Assembly: GCA_003551665.1 (NCBI GenBank)
Contig: PUNE01000100.1
Span: 1 to 64,000 of the forward strand
Length of the DNA: 64,000 bases
From: Halobacteroidaceae bacterium
Lineage (GTDB): Bacteria; Bacillota; Halanaerobiia; B1SED10-174
Direction of reading: 5' to 3'
Positions 46,442 to 55,151 of this stretch are shown piece by piece (positions within the stretch are counted from its first letter, which is position 1; each line of letters opens with the position of its first letter). The notes below the pieces were generated by a model. The model was not told where the DNA came from. It searched no databases and was given only the letters and a program-made list of their open reading frames with translations. Both the position numbers and the translations under genes were made by a program.

Positions 46442-48589
46442 GTGCCACGCATTTTATGGGCTGTTGGAATTATTATTTTGATATTCAGCTTTTCTGCCCA
46501 GGCAGCGACACGGGTCAATATTTCCGCGGAGCGCCTTGATTATTATATTGAAGATGAACAGGCCGAAGCCCGCAGTAATGTTGTGGTCTCCTGGGAAGAC
46601 AACCGGCTGACCTGTGATGAACTTTTCATTGATTTTGGGGCAGGTTATCTGACTGCCCGGGGAAATGTCTACTTTGCCCAGGGGGATTCGGGCTTCAGCA
46701 GTGAGGAAATAACCTATTATTTTGAAGACGAAAAAGCGATAATCCTCACGGCCAGGGGAGAATTTGTAACCGAGGAAGTCGAGGGTTATGTTTACCTCCA
46801 CAGCAAGAGGATAGAAGGTGAAAGAGAACAGATTTTTTTTGACGATGCCCTGGTTTCAACCTGTGAATTTGATGAACCCCACTATTTTTTGCGGTCTTCA
46901 GAGGTTGAAGTCTTTCCGGGGGATAAACTTATTGCCAGGCACGTTTCTTTCTGGGAACTATCGGGGAGACTCCCGCTTTTTTACTGGCCTTACCTTTACA
47001 TTTCCCTCAAGGATAGGGAACAGCAGATAACTCCTGAGGTGGGATATTCAGCCAGGCGGGGCTTCTTTGTAAAATTTGGCTACAACTACTTCCTTGAAAA
47101 TTCTTATGGTCAGATCCTGACAGATGTTTTTTCCCGGACCGGTCTGGCCTTCGGGATCAGGCACACCTATCTTGACAGGGGGGATGACCTGGGCCGGGTT
47201 TATTTTTATATCCAGCAGGACAGGGCTGAATTAGGGCTGCCTCTCTGGGAAGGGGAGTGGGAGCACCGCCAGGAAACACCTTTTGATGGCGACTGGTCCA
47301 GCAGACTGGCTCTTACCAATTACCAGGGGGAGCGAATTGACCTGAGAAGCAGGTTGAGCTGGCAGGGAGGAGAAAATCCCTGGGGCCTTCGCCTGCAGTC
47401 CGACATTGACGGCACCTATTTTTACGGGGGAGAAGATGAGGTCTGGACTGCACTGGAGGCTTCTCTGGACGGACGGCTTGACTACCAGTTTGCACCAAGG
47501 CACAGGTTGCGCCTCGACGGTGAATATGACAGTGAGATTGTGGACGAGGAATTTGAAGACCGCTGGGCGGGCTCCCTCCATTACCGGGGAGGCGACCCGG
47601 GACTGGCATATGAAGTCCTATTTGAACGCAAGGTGCCAACCCTGGGAGGAAGTGGAGACCATTTCTATACCATTCCCGAGGTCAAGGTATCAACAAGGCC
47701 TGTTTACTGGGACGAATCCCCGCCTTCCTACCTGCGGCCTTTTACCTTTGAAGTAATGGGTGGATATTACGATGACCGTGAGGTTGACCTGCAGGCAGGC
47801 CGGGTGGGAGCAAGTATTGATTTCAACAGGTTTTACCGGCCTTTTACATGGGCCAACCTGCAGCTGACCCAGCGGGGGAGGCTATTCGGCTATACAACCC
47901 GGGACCTTTATGCAGAACTTTACAGCCGCAACCGCCTGACCCTTCGGCCACTAAACTGGTTGAGTTCCACCTGGACCTATACCTACCGCCAGCCTTTCGG
48001 GGAAAGCCCCTTTGGATTTGACTACAGGGGGTTGCAGGACAACCTGAGGGCAGACCTGAGATTAAGTCACGGTTCTTGGTCGGCAACTGTTAGTTCCGGG
48101 CGGGATTTTGTTGATGAAAGGTTCTACGATGTTACGGGGCAGATCCGCTACAGGACACCCAGCACCAATCTCCGGCTGGCAACTGGATACAGTATTGAAA
48201 ACCAGCGCTGGCGTGACGTTGTGGTCAGCGCAGGACTCGATTATGAACAGATAGAACTGGGCCTGGGTTACCGCTTTAATCCCAGTCCTTTTGAACACAA
48301 AAAGGTGGAGGGTCAAATAGCCTGGCAGGCCACTGATGATATAAAACTGGAAGGGATCATTTCCTTTGACATAGCCAAGAGTGAACTGGACAGGGGAGCT
48401 CTTCGGGTGGCCTGGGATTTTCACTGCCGGCAGCTGGTCTTTTCCTACGACCATGTGCGGACAGAATTCCTGGTTCAGTACCAGATCCTGGCCTTCCCGG
48501 GGCAGAGGGTTCAGGTCATAAGCACCCCGGAAGAACCCATGTTATTTGATCTGGATTTGGGGGACCTTTTTGATGACTTTATGGAATAA
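46442..48589 (+). CDS. lptD: LPS-assembly protein LptD
   Basis: A 715-residue outer-membrane protein. A signal peptide (cut near AQAA) is followed by an OstA/LptA-like jellyroll (VNISAERLDYYIEDEQAEARSN...) and a C-terminal barrel of LptD type with many alternating strands and aromatic girdles. LptD forms the outer-membrane pore that places LPS on the surface. It is shorter than E. coli LptD (784). A CxxxxC pair for disulfides as in E. coli is not obvious, and lptE is not seen. GTG 46442 follows AGGAGGAAT. It overlaps lptC by 17 bases. Confidence 0.88.
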   Translation: MPRILWAVGIIILIFSFSAQAATRVNISAERLDYYIEDEQAEARSNVVVSWEDNRLTCDELFIDFGAGYLTARGNVYFAQGDSGFSSEEITYYFEDEKAIILTARGEFVTEEVEGYVYLHSKRIEGEREQIFFDDALVSTCEFDEPHYFLRSSEVEVFPGDKLIARHVSFWELSGRLPLFYWPYLYISLKDREQQITPEVGYSARRGFFVKFGYNYFLENSYGQILTDVFSRTGLAFGIRHTYLDRGDDLGRVYFYIQQDRAELGLPLWEGEWEHRQETPFDGDWSSRLALTNYQGERIDLRSRLSWQGGENPWGLRLQSDIDGTYFYGGEDEVWTALEASLDGRLDYQFAPRHRLRLDGEYDSEIVDEEFEDRWAGSLHYRGGDPGLAYEVLFERKVPTLGGSGDHFYTIPEVKVSTRPVYWDESPPSYLRPFTFEVMGGYYDDREVDLQAGRVGASIDFNRFYRPFTWANLQLTQRGRLFGYTTRDLYAELYSRNRLTLRPLNWLSSTWTYTYRQPFGESPFGFDYRGLQDNLRADLRLSHGSWSATVSSGRDFVDERFYDVTGQIRYRTPSTNLRLATGYSIENQRWRDVVVSAGLDYEQIELGLGYRFNPSPFEHKKVEGQIAWQATDDIKLEGIISFDIAKSELDRGALRVAWDFHCRQLVFSYDHVRTEFLVQYQILAFPGQRVQVISTPEEPMLFDLDLGDLFDDFME

Positions 48590-49154
48590 GAAGTGGATAA
48601 TTATTCTGGTAGCCGTGGTTATAATTGCGGCGGGAGCGGGGATTGTCTGGTACTTTCAATCCCGCGATTTTATCCTGCCCATAGGCGAGGAAGAAGAAAT
48701 CAGCTTTCACTTTCGCCTGGCAGGCAACGAGGTGGTGGGCTGGAGTCGGGGGGAGATGGTCTGGAGGATTAAGGTGGATACCATCCTCGACCCTGAAAGG
48801 GAAAGAAGCGGGGAAATGGGGGAAAAGTTGATTCTGAAGGATATTGAGGAAGGATATTTTTACCGGGAAGGGGAGGTTTTTTTCACCTTTACTGTTGATG
48901 AAGCCCATTACCATACCCGCAGCGAAGACCTGAACCTTTTCGGTTTCCGCATGGAAACCCCCGAGGGGGACTGGATGGAAACCGGGGAGATGATCTATAC
49001 CAAGGCTGAAGAAATTCTTCGGTCTCCGGGGAAGGTAATTGGGAAGATGGGCAAAACAGATATTGAAGCGCAGAGGATGACGGTTCTCCTGGAACAAGAG
49101 GAAATAATTTTTGAAGGTGGAGTCGAGATGATCCATCGACTGGAGGGGGAATAA
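48573..49154 (+). CDS. lptC: LPS export protein LptC
   Basis: A bitopic protein of about 193 residues: one N-terminal membrane helix (about 8-25), then a beta-jellyroll domain (LILKDIEEGYFYREGEVFFTF, then EAEEI...AQRMTVLLEQEEIIFEGGVEMI), matching YrbK/LptC. LptC links the LptBFG complex to the LptA bridge. ATG 48573 has GGGGGA eight bases upstream. Position between lptD and lptA supports the call; sequence conservation in this family is low. Confidence 0.8.
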   Translation: MTLWNKKWIIILVAVVIIAAGAGIVWYFQSRDFILPIGEEEEISFHFRLAGNEVVGWSRGEMVWRIKVDTILDPERERSGEMGEKLILKDIEEGYFYREGEVFFTFTVDEAHYHTRSEDLNLFGFRMETPEGDWMETGEMIYTKAEEILRSPGKVIGKMGKTDIEAQRMTVLLEQEEIIFEGGVEMIHRLEGE

Positions 49155-49155
49155 A

Positions 49156-49806
49156 ATGCAGAGGAAAGCTATTTGTTTTTTTCTATTACTATTACTCCTT
49201 TTGGGGAGCAGCACCGGGGCGGAACGCCGGGTTTTCATTTCAGCTGAAACAACCCGTTACCTCAAAGACAATATAATCAGGTTTGAGAATGGAGTAGAAA
49301 TCCGTTACGAAGATATGGTAGTAACGGCTATCACCGGGGAGTATTACGAGGACGAAGAAGAGCTCCTGTTAAAAGAGGACGTGGAAGCCACCCAGGAAAA
49401 AAATCGCATCAGGAGTCCCGAGATGTGGATGGACCTGGAAGAGGAACATATCATCTTCCGGGGGGGCAGAGTTGAATCCCTTTTCTATTTCCAGCAGGAG
49501 GAGGAAGGGGAGGAAGAGATGCCAGTAGAAATGTGGTCTGACACTCTGGAAATCTGGCAGCAACGGCGAGAAATGCTGGCCAAGGGAGAAGTTAAAGCCT
49601 ATTACGATGATATGGACATGGAGGCAGATGAAGTTTTAATTGAAGAAGAAAAAGACCTCCTAACTGCAACGGGAAATGTTTATGTTTTGCGGGATGATGG
49701 TTCCTGGTTCCGGGCGGAAAAAGTTGAATATAACCTGGAGGACGGTACTTTTGTTGCCTACAAGATGGAAAGTGAATTTGAATTACAGGAAAGAGAGAGC
49801 CCTTAG
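49156..49806 (+). CDS. lptA: LPS transport periplasmic protein LptA (OstA-like)
   Basis: A 216-residue exported protein. After a signal peptide (cut near STGAE) comes an OstA-like jellyroll made of repeated short strands. Features are VFISAETTRYLKDNIIRFENG, then DEEELLLKEDVEATQEKNRI and ADEVLIEEEKDLLTATGNVYV. LptA oligomers form the bridge that carries LPS across the periplasm. It starts two bases after lptC. The terminator stem overlaps its last codons. Confidence 0.85.
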   Translation: MQRKAICFFLLLLLLLGSSTGAERRVFISAETTRYLKDNIIRFENGVEIRYEDMVVTAITGEYYEDEEELLLKEDVEATQEKNRIRSPEMWMDLEEEHIIFRGGRVESLFYFQQEEEGEEEMPVEMWSDTLEIWQQRREMLAKGEVKAYYDDMDMEADEVLIEEEKDLLTATGNVYVLRDDGSWFRAEKVEYNLEDGTFVAYKMESEFELQERESP

Positions 49807-49824
49807 AGCGGGGCTCTTTTTTTT
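49796..49824 (+). terminator. Terminator after lptA
   Basis: Seven-pair stem AGAGCCC (49796-49802) and GGGCTCT (49811-49817), then TTTTTTT. The lptA stop codon (49804-49806) lies in the loop. Confidence 0.85.
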
Positions 49825-50065
49825 AATAATAACAGGAGGAAGCTTTACTGGAATAAATAAGTTAATTGTTAAACAAAAAAATGGTGAAAAAACTTTTGCA
49901 AAGCAATTCCTGGAAACACCCCCCCGGAAAGAAAACTCAGGAAAAACAGCATAAAAAGGATAGATTTAAGGGCCATAGAATAACATATTAGCCCTGAAAA
50001 AGGAAAAGGAGGTGGCTCTGTCCAGATTTTAGGGCTTATATATTTCTTAGAGGAGGAGGTTGAAA

Positions 50066-51532
50066 ATGAGGAAACTTTTAGCACTGGCCTTAGTTTTACT
50101 TATTGTATTTGCCCTAACCGGATGTGATATCTTTTTTGATACCCGGCCCAAGGGAACTATTGCTGGTTATGTGACTGACGGAAGAGGAGGCCCTGGTATA
50201 GAAGGGGCAACAGTCAAGGGCCTGGGTTTTGATACCACAACTGATGAAGAAGGTTATTTTGAAATGGAAGTGTGGGCAAATTATACTTTTGACCTGGTAA
50301 TTGAAAAAGAAGATAGAGGCCAAACACGTGTTCAGGATGTTATTGTAGAAAAAGGGGAGTTTTTGGAATATGAGCTTCCCAACCGGAAAAACTTTAATCC
50401 GGAATGGCCTGATGCTGCCCCAAAGATTGAAGTGGAAGGAGTTTCCCGGGGAGAAGAAGTATCCGGGGATCTGGAAATTGAATTTGAGGTTGAGGGGGAC
50501 AGGCCAACCTATGTTTATTATTTAAATTTTGGTGGCCTGCAAAGAGGTCCAAGGGAAGCCTTTGATATTGATGTTGATGAAGGGTCTGCAGTGATTGATA
50601 CTACCAAGCATCCCAATGGAGATAGTTATATCAGGATTTTGGCTTATGACGACAACGAAAATGCAGTAATGAAGTTTATACCTGTTGTTGTAGATAATGA
50701 GGTCGGAGATGGAGATCCTCCAGGAGACCTTGCCTGGCTTGACCTATATTCAATGACAATGGGCAGAAACGTAGGATATTTTTCCGACCAGCTTGAGATC
50801 CTTGTTGAAGAATATGGAAAGGACCTGGATCCAGACTATTACGAAACTCCCGAGGGACATATGATAGACCTTACCCAAATTCCCGATGACAGCACCCTTT
50901 TTATTGAAGTAATGTGGTCCCGGATTCCTGAAGCTGATGGATATTCTGTATACAGGAGCTTTGACGGAGAAACCTTTGAACATATTGGAAATATTACCCA
51001 GTACACTGATGTGAGTGAAGAAGACCAAGATCCCATTATTGTTGGGTTGTATAATGATTTCAGCCCTCAGCTGGGAATTAAAGAAACTTACTACAAAGTT
51101 GTTCCTTACAATGCCTTTGGAGAAGGCGAACCTCTTGTAAGGGCCATTACTCCTCTTGCGCCCTACAATGTTGTTCTGGAAACGCCTGAACATGAAGCGA
51201 CAGACGTTGAGTTAATGCCAACCTTTACCTGGGACCTGGATATAAAAGGAGAATTTGAAGAAGACCGGGATATTATTGAGTTACATCTGATTAGGCTTTT
51301 TGATGCAACGGATTGGATCGTTGTTGAGGATGTGGTTCAAGATGAAAGGGAATATTCACTGCCCTTTGAACTCGATCCCAACACCGTGTATAGCTGGGAT
51401 ATTGCTATAAGTCAAGCCTACCACACAGAGGGTGATGCAGAAGGGTATTCACAGGCCTTAAGCATTTCGGGCCATATAGGTCAACCAGGTTCGATTATTG
51501 GCGAATTTATGTTTACAACGGTAACAGAATAA
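50066..51532 (+). CDS. Lipoprotein with one regulatory-like domain and FN3-like C-terminal module
   Basis: A 488-residue lipoprotein with the lipobox ALTGC near residue 20. One carboxypeptidase-regulatory-like domain (about 29-110; TIAGYVTDGRGGPGIEGATV, TTTDEEGYFEM) is followed by a module of about 370 residues. That module starts FNPEWPDAAPKIEVEGVS and includes fibronectin-III-like parts (VMWSRIPEADGYSVYRSFDG, ETYYKVVPYNAFGEGEP, PTFTWDLD). The whole C-terminal module is shared with the lipoprotein at 55152. Predicted to bind rather than cleave. It is followed by a subtilase after 21 bases, forming a two-gene unit. ATG 50066 has AGGAGGAGGT upstream. Confidence 0.8.
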   Translation: MRKLLALALVLLIVFALTGCDIFFDTRPKGTIAGYVTDGRGGPGIEGATVKGLGFDTTTDEEGYFEMEVWANYTFDLVIEKEDRGQTRVQDVIVEKGEFLEYELPNRKNFNPEWPDAAPKIEVEGVSRGEEVSGDLEIEFEVEGDRPTYVYYLNFGGLQRGPREAFDIDVDEGSAVIDTTKHPNGDSYIRILAYDDNENAVMKFIPVVVDNEVGDGDPPGDLAWLDLYSMTMGRNVGYFSDQLEILVEEYGKDLDPDYYETPEGHMIDLTQIPDDSTLFIEVMWSRIPEADGYSVYRSFDGETFEHIGNITQYTDVSEEDQDPIIVGLYNDFSPQLGIKETYYKVVPYNAFGEGEPLVRAITPLAPYNVVLETPEHEATDVELMPTFTWDLDIKGEFEEDRDIIELHLIRLFDATDWIVVEDVVQDEREYSLPFELDPNTVYSWDIAISQAYHTEGDAEGYSQALSISGHIGQPGSIIGEFMFTTVTE

Positions 51533-51553
51533 AAAAGAAAGGAGTGAACTTAA

Positions 51554-53113
51554 TTGGCAAAATATATAAAATTGGTCTTTGTTTTAACAGTTGTGCTTGC
51601 TCTCGCAGGCTGTAATACCCTGTTTTCAGAGCACGAGGTTCCTGCTGGAGAAAAAGAAACTCCGGAGTTTACCGAGTTCAAGGAAATATTTGCTTACGAC
51701 GAACTTTTAAACGATGCTGACCAGAATAGTATCCTTGTGAAGACCAAGGACATGGGTAATCTGGAAACGGTTCTTGCTGACCTGGGAAGCACCCTGATTA
51801 ACAGGTGGGATGCCATTGACTGGGCCAAGGTAAGTGTGCCTCCCGGAAAGGATCTTCCCCAGTTCCTGGAAATAATTCAGAAGGAAGAAGAAATAATATT
51901 GGCTCAGCCCAACCTCCAGTATGAGCTGCCTTTCTATGAAAAGATGTCAGAAAGAGATGTTCTGGATTTTGAAGAACGGATTCTTGAAGCTCCGGACATC
52001 GGTGCAGATGATTTTGAAGATGAACTCTGGGGAATGAAGAATATAAATGCTGAAGAAGCCTGGGAAATTACAACAGGAAATGACCATGTAGTAGTTGCCA
52101 TTGTCGATACCGGGGTTAATATGGATCATCCAGAATTTGAAAACAACGAGTTTGTTGCACCCTTTAATGCGACAGGGGATGCTTACCCCTCGGCTCTGGA
52201 TATTCAGGGGCATGGAACCCATGTAGCAGGAACAGCAGTTGCAGATGGAAGGACTGGAAAAATTGCCGGGGTCTCATGGGACAACCCCATAATGCCCATA
52301 AGGGTTATGGATATTGAGGGTTTGATTTATTCAGCCTACACAATTGAAGGTATTTTCCATATTATCGATTACATGCAGGAAAACGATGTAAGGGTCGTAG
52401 CTAACTATAGTATTGGCGGCCGGGGTTATGATGCTGCGATGAAGGATGCCCTTGATTATGGTATGGAAGAGGGAATGATCTGGGTAACCTCAGCTGGCAA
52501 TGACGGGAAAAGAGTTCCCAACCTTCCCGCTACCTATAACGGCCTGATCAGTGTCGCTGCCTCAACGCCCTGGGATGAAAAGGCGGAATTTTCCACCACT
52601 GGCTTCTGGAATTCTGTTGCTGCCCCAGGAGTCCACATCTGGTCAACGCATCTGGGAGAAGACTATGTTCATATGCAGGGGACCTCGATGGCCTCACCCC
52701 ACGTCACGGGAGCAGTTGCCCTTCTCCTTTCCGAAAACCCCGATCTAACAGCTGTTGAAGTTTTAAACCAGGTTGAACAAACCGCTCGGGGTGATGGTTT
52801 TACTGAAGAACTTGGTTATGGAATTCTTGATGTTCCTGCTCTACTTGGGGAACTGGCACCAGTAAATTATGGTTCTCTTGAAGTAACAACCAATGCTCCT
52901 GGTGCAAGGATGACCATTTTTGATGCAGATGGAAATATGGCTGGCTTTGCTGCAATTGGCCTTGAATTGGTTAGGACAATTCATGCCCTTGATCAGGGTG
53001 ATTATACAGTAAGCCTCACCAATTGGGATCCTGATACTGAAGAATGGGAAACCATCCAGGAAGAAGTAACCATAGCTGCTGAAGATGTCGTTGAAGTGGA
53101 AATGGAATTCTAA
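51554..53113 (+). CDS. Lipoprotein subtilase (unit 1)
   Basis: A 519-residue S8 serine protease with the lipobox ALAGC near residue 20. Residues about 55-130 form a propeptide/inhibitor-like domain. The catalytic domain has Asp185 (IVDTGV), His220 (GHGTHVAG), Asn in TSAGNDG and Ser378 (GTSMASPHV), so the triad is complete. The last 75 residues form a small beta domain like PEGA (GSLEVTTNAPGARMTIFDADG). It resembles the subtilase at 57813 along its whole length, suggesting duplication. TTG 51554 follows AAAGGAGTG. It is transcribed with the preceding lipoprotein and closed by a 12-pair terminator. Confidence 0.9.
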   Translation: MAKYIKLVFVLTVVLALAGCNTLFSEHEVPAGEKETPEFTEFKEIFAYDELLNDADQNSILVKTKDMGNLETVLADLGSTLINRWDAIDWAKVSVPPGKDLPQFLEIIQKEEEIILAQPNLQYELPFYEKMSERDVLDFEERILEAPDIGADDFEDELWGMKNINAEEAWEITTGNDHVVVAIVDTGVNMDHPEFENNEFVAPFNATGDAYPSALDIQGHGTHVAGTAVADGRTGKIAGVSWDNPIMPIRVMDIEGLIYSAYTIEGIFHIIDYMQENDVRVVANYSIGGRGYDAAMKDALDYGMEEGMIWVTSAGNDGKRVPNLPATYNGLISVAASTPWDEKAEFSTTGFWNSVAAPGVHIWSTHLGEDYVHMQGTSMASPHVTGAVALLLSENPDLTAVEVLNQVEQTARGDGFTEELGYGILDVPALLGELAPVNYGSLEVTTNAPGARMTIFDADGNMAGFAAIGLELVRTIHALDQGDYTVSLTNWDPDTEEWETIQEEVTIAAEDVVEVEMEF

Positions 53114-53146
53114 TTGGAGAAGCAAAATAAACGGGCAAAAAACCCT

Positions 53147-53180
53147 GAGGCTGCCGGGAGAACCCGGCAGCCTCTTTTTC
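53147..53180 (+). terminator. Strong terminator after subtilase unit 1
   Basis: Perfect 12-pair stem GAGGCTGCCGGG (53147-53158) and CCCGGCAGCCTC (53163-53174), AGAA loop, then TTTTTCC. Confidence 0.92.
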
Positions 53181-53368
53181 CTTTTCGTTTTACTAAAGAA
53201 AATGATTTTGGTTAATAAGTAATTAGAGAACCTGGTTTTTTGTTCTGAGGAAAGCAGGGTAAGGTTGTACCCATTCTTATTTTGTTGAATTCTTTCTGAA
53301 GGTTTTTCCAAACCCATAAAGAATATTAGTATATTATCCAGTAATTTAGCCCGGGAGGAGTGATTTCC

Positions 53369-54604
53369 ATGGAACGCCCATTCAAGCAGTCCAAGTTTGT
53401 AACCTTTGACCTCTTACTGGTGTTAGTTTTACTCATTGTAGGAGGGGCGGTTCTCATTCCATGGGGTTTTGCCGACCGGGACGATCCTGAAGATAAAATT
53501 GAAATTTATCACCCCAAAAGGATCCTGGTTGAATTTCAAACCGAAAGAAAGCCAGAGGATATTATTAAAGCCTGGGGAGGAAGTATCGAAACTGCCTGGC
53601 CCGATATTGACCTTTACCTGGTCCGGATGCCAGTTGGAATAGCCACCTCCCAGGCCCTGGAATCACTTCTGGCTATGGGAGGTATCCGGGAGGTTGAACC
53701 TGATTTTCTGGGAGCCTCTGCTCCTACACCTTCCCCTGCCCGTACCGGGGGACGGTGGGGGCTGGAAAAAATCAGGGCAGCTGAGGCCTGGGAAGTTACC
53801 CGGGGTACTTCTGATGTGGTCATAGCTGTCATGGATACCGGCCTTGATACCCAGCATCCCAAAATTATTAACAGGGTTCTCGAGGGGTTTTCTCCATTGG
53901 TTGACGAGGAAGAGGTTCCCATTCCCTATCATGATGATCACGGCCGGGGAACACATATCGCTGCCATTTCGGCAGCCGGAGACATTGAGAGAATGAGAGG
54001 AGTTGCGCCTGAAGCCAGTTTGGTGGGAATAAAAACCCACGATGGTGAAGCCCGCCACTACAGGGCAGATTTAATTGGGGGTCTGGTCTGGCTGGGCAAG
54101 TGGGCCAAGGCAAACCCTGATAAAAGAGTAATCGCCCTCATGGATGGAGGCTGGCGCTTCCAGAGCCCGTTTTTAGAGAGGGCAGTCAAATTTGCCCAGG
54201 ATGCGGGGATCCTCTTAATTGCCGGTAGTGGAGATATGGGTTCGGAAGAAAAGTTTTTCCCCGCTGCCTATCCAGGGGTCCTGACCGTTGCTGCTATTAA
54301 CCCCCAGGATCGGCTAACCGACTTTAGTAATTTTGGCCAGTGGGTTGACATTGCTGCCCCCGGCGAGGATATTTTTTCTGCAGTTACCGGGGGGGGTTAC
54401 GGGTACTGGGATGGAACCGCTGTTGCTGCAGCCTATGCTGCTGGGGTGGCGGCCCTCCTCTGGTCGGAAAAACCGGATCTATCCCCCCAGGAAATAAGTG
54501 ATATTATTAAGACAACCTCAAGAAGCGCAGCAGGATTGGAAGATAAAATAAGTGCGGGTATTCTCGATGCCCAGAGGGCAATGGAAAAGCTGAAGGAAAA
54601 TTAA
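53369..54604 (+). CDS. Membrane-anchored pseudo-subtilase
   Basis: A 411-residue protein with the fold of an S8 protease but without its catalytic residues. One N-terminal helix (about 12-33) has no lipobox. A propeptide-like region (about 48-115; RILVEFQTERKPEDI, IREVEPDFLG) is followed by the subtilase domain. Asp156 is kept (VMDTGL), but the catalytic His is Arg193 (GRGTHIAA instead of GHGTHVAG), the oxyanion Asn is Asp289 (AGSGDMG), and the catalytic Ser is Ala351 (DGTAVAAAYAAG). The frame is intact with no stops, so it is a maintained protein and not debris. It may bind substrates or regulate the active subtilases on either side. ATG 53369 has GGGAGGAG upstream. Confidence 0.85.
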   Translation: MERPFKQSKFVTFDLLLVLVLLIVGGAVLIPWGFADRDDPEDKIEIYHPKRILVEFQTERKPEDIIKAWGGSIETAWPDIDLYLVRMPVGIATSQALESLLAMGGIREVEPDFLGASAPTPSPARTGGRWGLEKIRAAEAWEVTRGTSDVVIAVMDTGLDTQHPKIINRVLEGFSPLVDEEEVPIPYHDDHGRGTHIAAISAAGDIERMRGVAPEASLVGIKTHDGEARHYRADLIGGLVWLGKWAKANPDKRVIALMDGGWRFQSPFLERAVKFAQDAGILLIAGSGDMGSEEKFFPAAYPGVLTVAAINPQDRLTDFSNFGQWVDIAAPGEDIFSAVTGGGYGYWDGTAVAAAYAAGVAALLWSEKPDLSPQEISDIIKTTSRSAAGLEDKISAGILDAQRAMEKLKEN

Positions 54605-54617
54605 AGCACTGAATTAC

Positions 54618-54646
54618 ACCGGAACCCTATGGGGTCCGGTTTTTTT
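54618..54646 (+). terminator. Terminator after the pseudo-subtilase
   Basis: Stem ACCGGAACCC (54618-54627) with GGGTCCGGT (54632-54640), one bulged A, then TTTTTT. Confidence 0.82.
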
Positions 54647-54648
54647 GA

Positions 54649-54685
54649 CCCAGATGTGTATTTTTATACATTTCTGGGTTTTTTT
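54649..54685 (+). terminator. Second, tandem terminator-like hairpin
   Basis: CCCAGA (54649-54654) pairs with TCTGGG (54673-54678), and inner TGTAT with ATACA, across a small internal loop. TTTTTTT follows. Two terminators in a row isolate the next unit. Confidence 0.65.
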
Positions 54686-55007
54686 GGAGGCGGATTTTTT
54701 TGAAAGCAGGGAACTTTTTGTTAATAGCCCGAGAAAATAAAACAAGAAGTAAATTAAGGACTTGAAGGGAATTAATTTTAGAAAAAAACTTATATTTTGC
54801 TTTTGATGCTTATTAGACTTTTTGAAGTCAGATCAATAGAACTTAAATACCTCATACTTAAAATAATTCTGACAATATGAGAATAGTTTTGTTTTTAAAT
54901 ATATTGACAAATTGACGAACCTAAAAATCTTTTTTTGCAAATAGGAAGTTTAGAGCGAACAAATACCCCTATCAGAAAGAAAATTGCCATTTTTGTTAAC
55001 TTAATGA
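54686..55007. other. AT-rich noncoding region upstream of the 55-kb unit
   Basis: An AT-rich spacer of about 320 bases, unlike the rest of the window. I see no coding frame or RNA gene. TTGACA occurs at 54904-54909, but no -10 box stands at 16-18 bases, so no promoter is called here. The composition could hint at a regulatory region or acquired DNA. Confidence 0.4.
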
Positions 55008-55066
55008 AAATAACCTTCCCCTGTAAAGGGGAAAATTTTTATTTATGTAGAAGAATAAAAATAAAT
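55008..55066. promoter_or_regulatory. Shared upstream element, copy A
   Basis: Contains the inverted repeat TTCCCCT (55016-55022), GTAA, AGGGGAA (55027-55033), then an A/T-rich stretch and the tract AGAAGAATAAAAATAAAT. The same arrangement lies at 59501-59552 upstream of the BsuPI-domain gene. It precedes the lipoprotein-subtilase unit 2. TATACT at 55065-55070 could be a -10 box at its end. It may be an operator or a 5' leader. Confidence 0.5.
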
Positions 55067-55151
55067 ATACTTGCTGCGAGGGGGTGAGGGGAGAAGGGCA
55101 ATTTTTTTTGGCTGCGGATGGAAAAATATTACAAAAAAAGGAGGGCGAGTT

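Noticed and set aside
49676-49954. 92-codon plus-strand frame over the lptA end
   Set aside because: It is out of frame with lptA, crosses the terminator and has no recognisable protein features.
54904-54909. TTGACA as a promoter for the 55-kb unit
   Set aside because: No -10-like hexamer stands 16-18 bases downstream.
55008-55066. Shared upstream element as a known riboswitch
   Set aside because: At 50-60 bases with one short hairpin it does not match the c-di-GMP, c-di-AMP, cobalamin or SAM riboswitch cores that I know; copy B also lies upstream of its promoter and so would not be transcribed from it.
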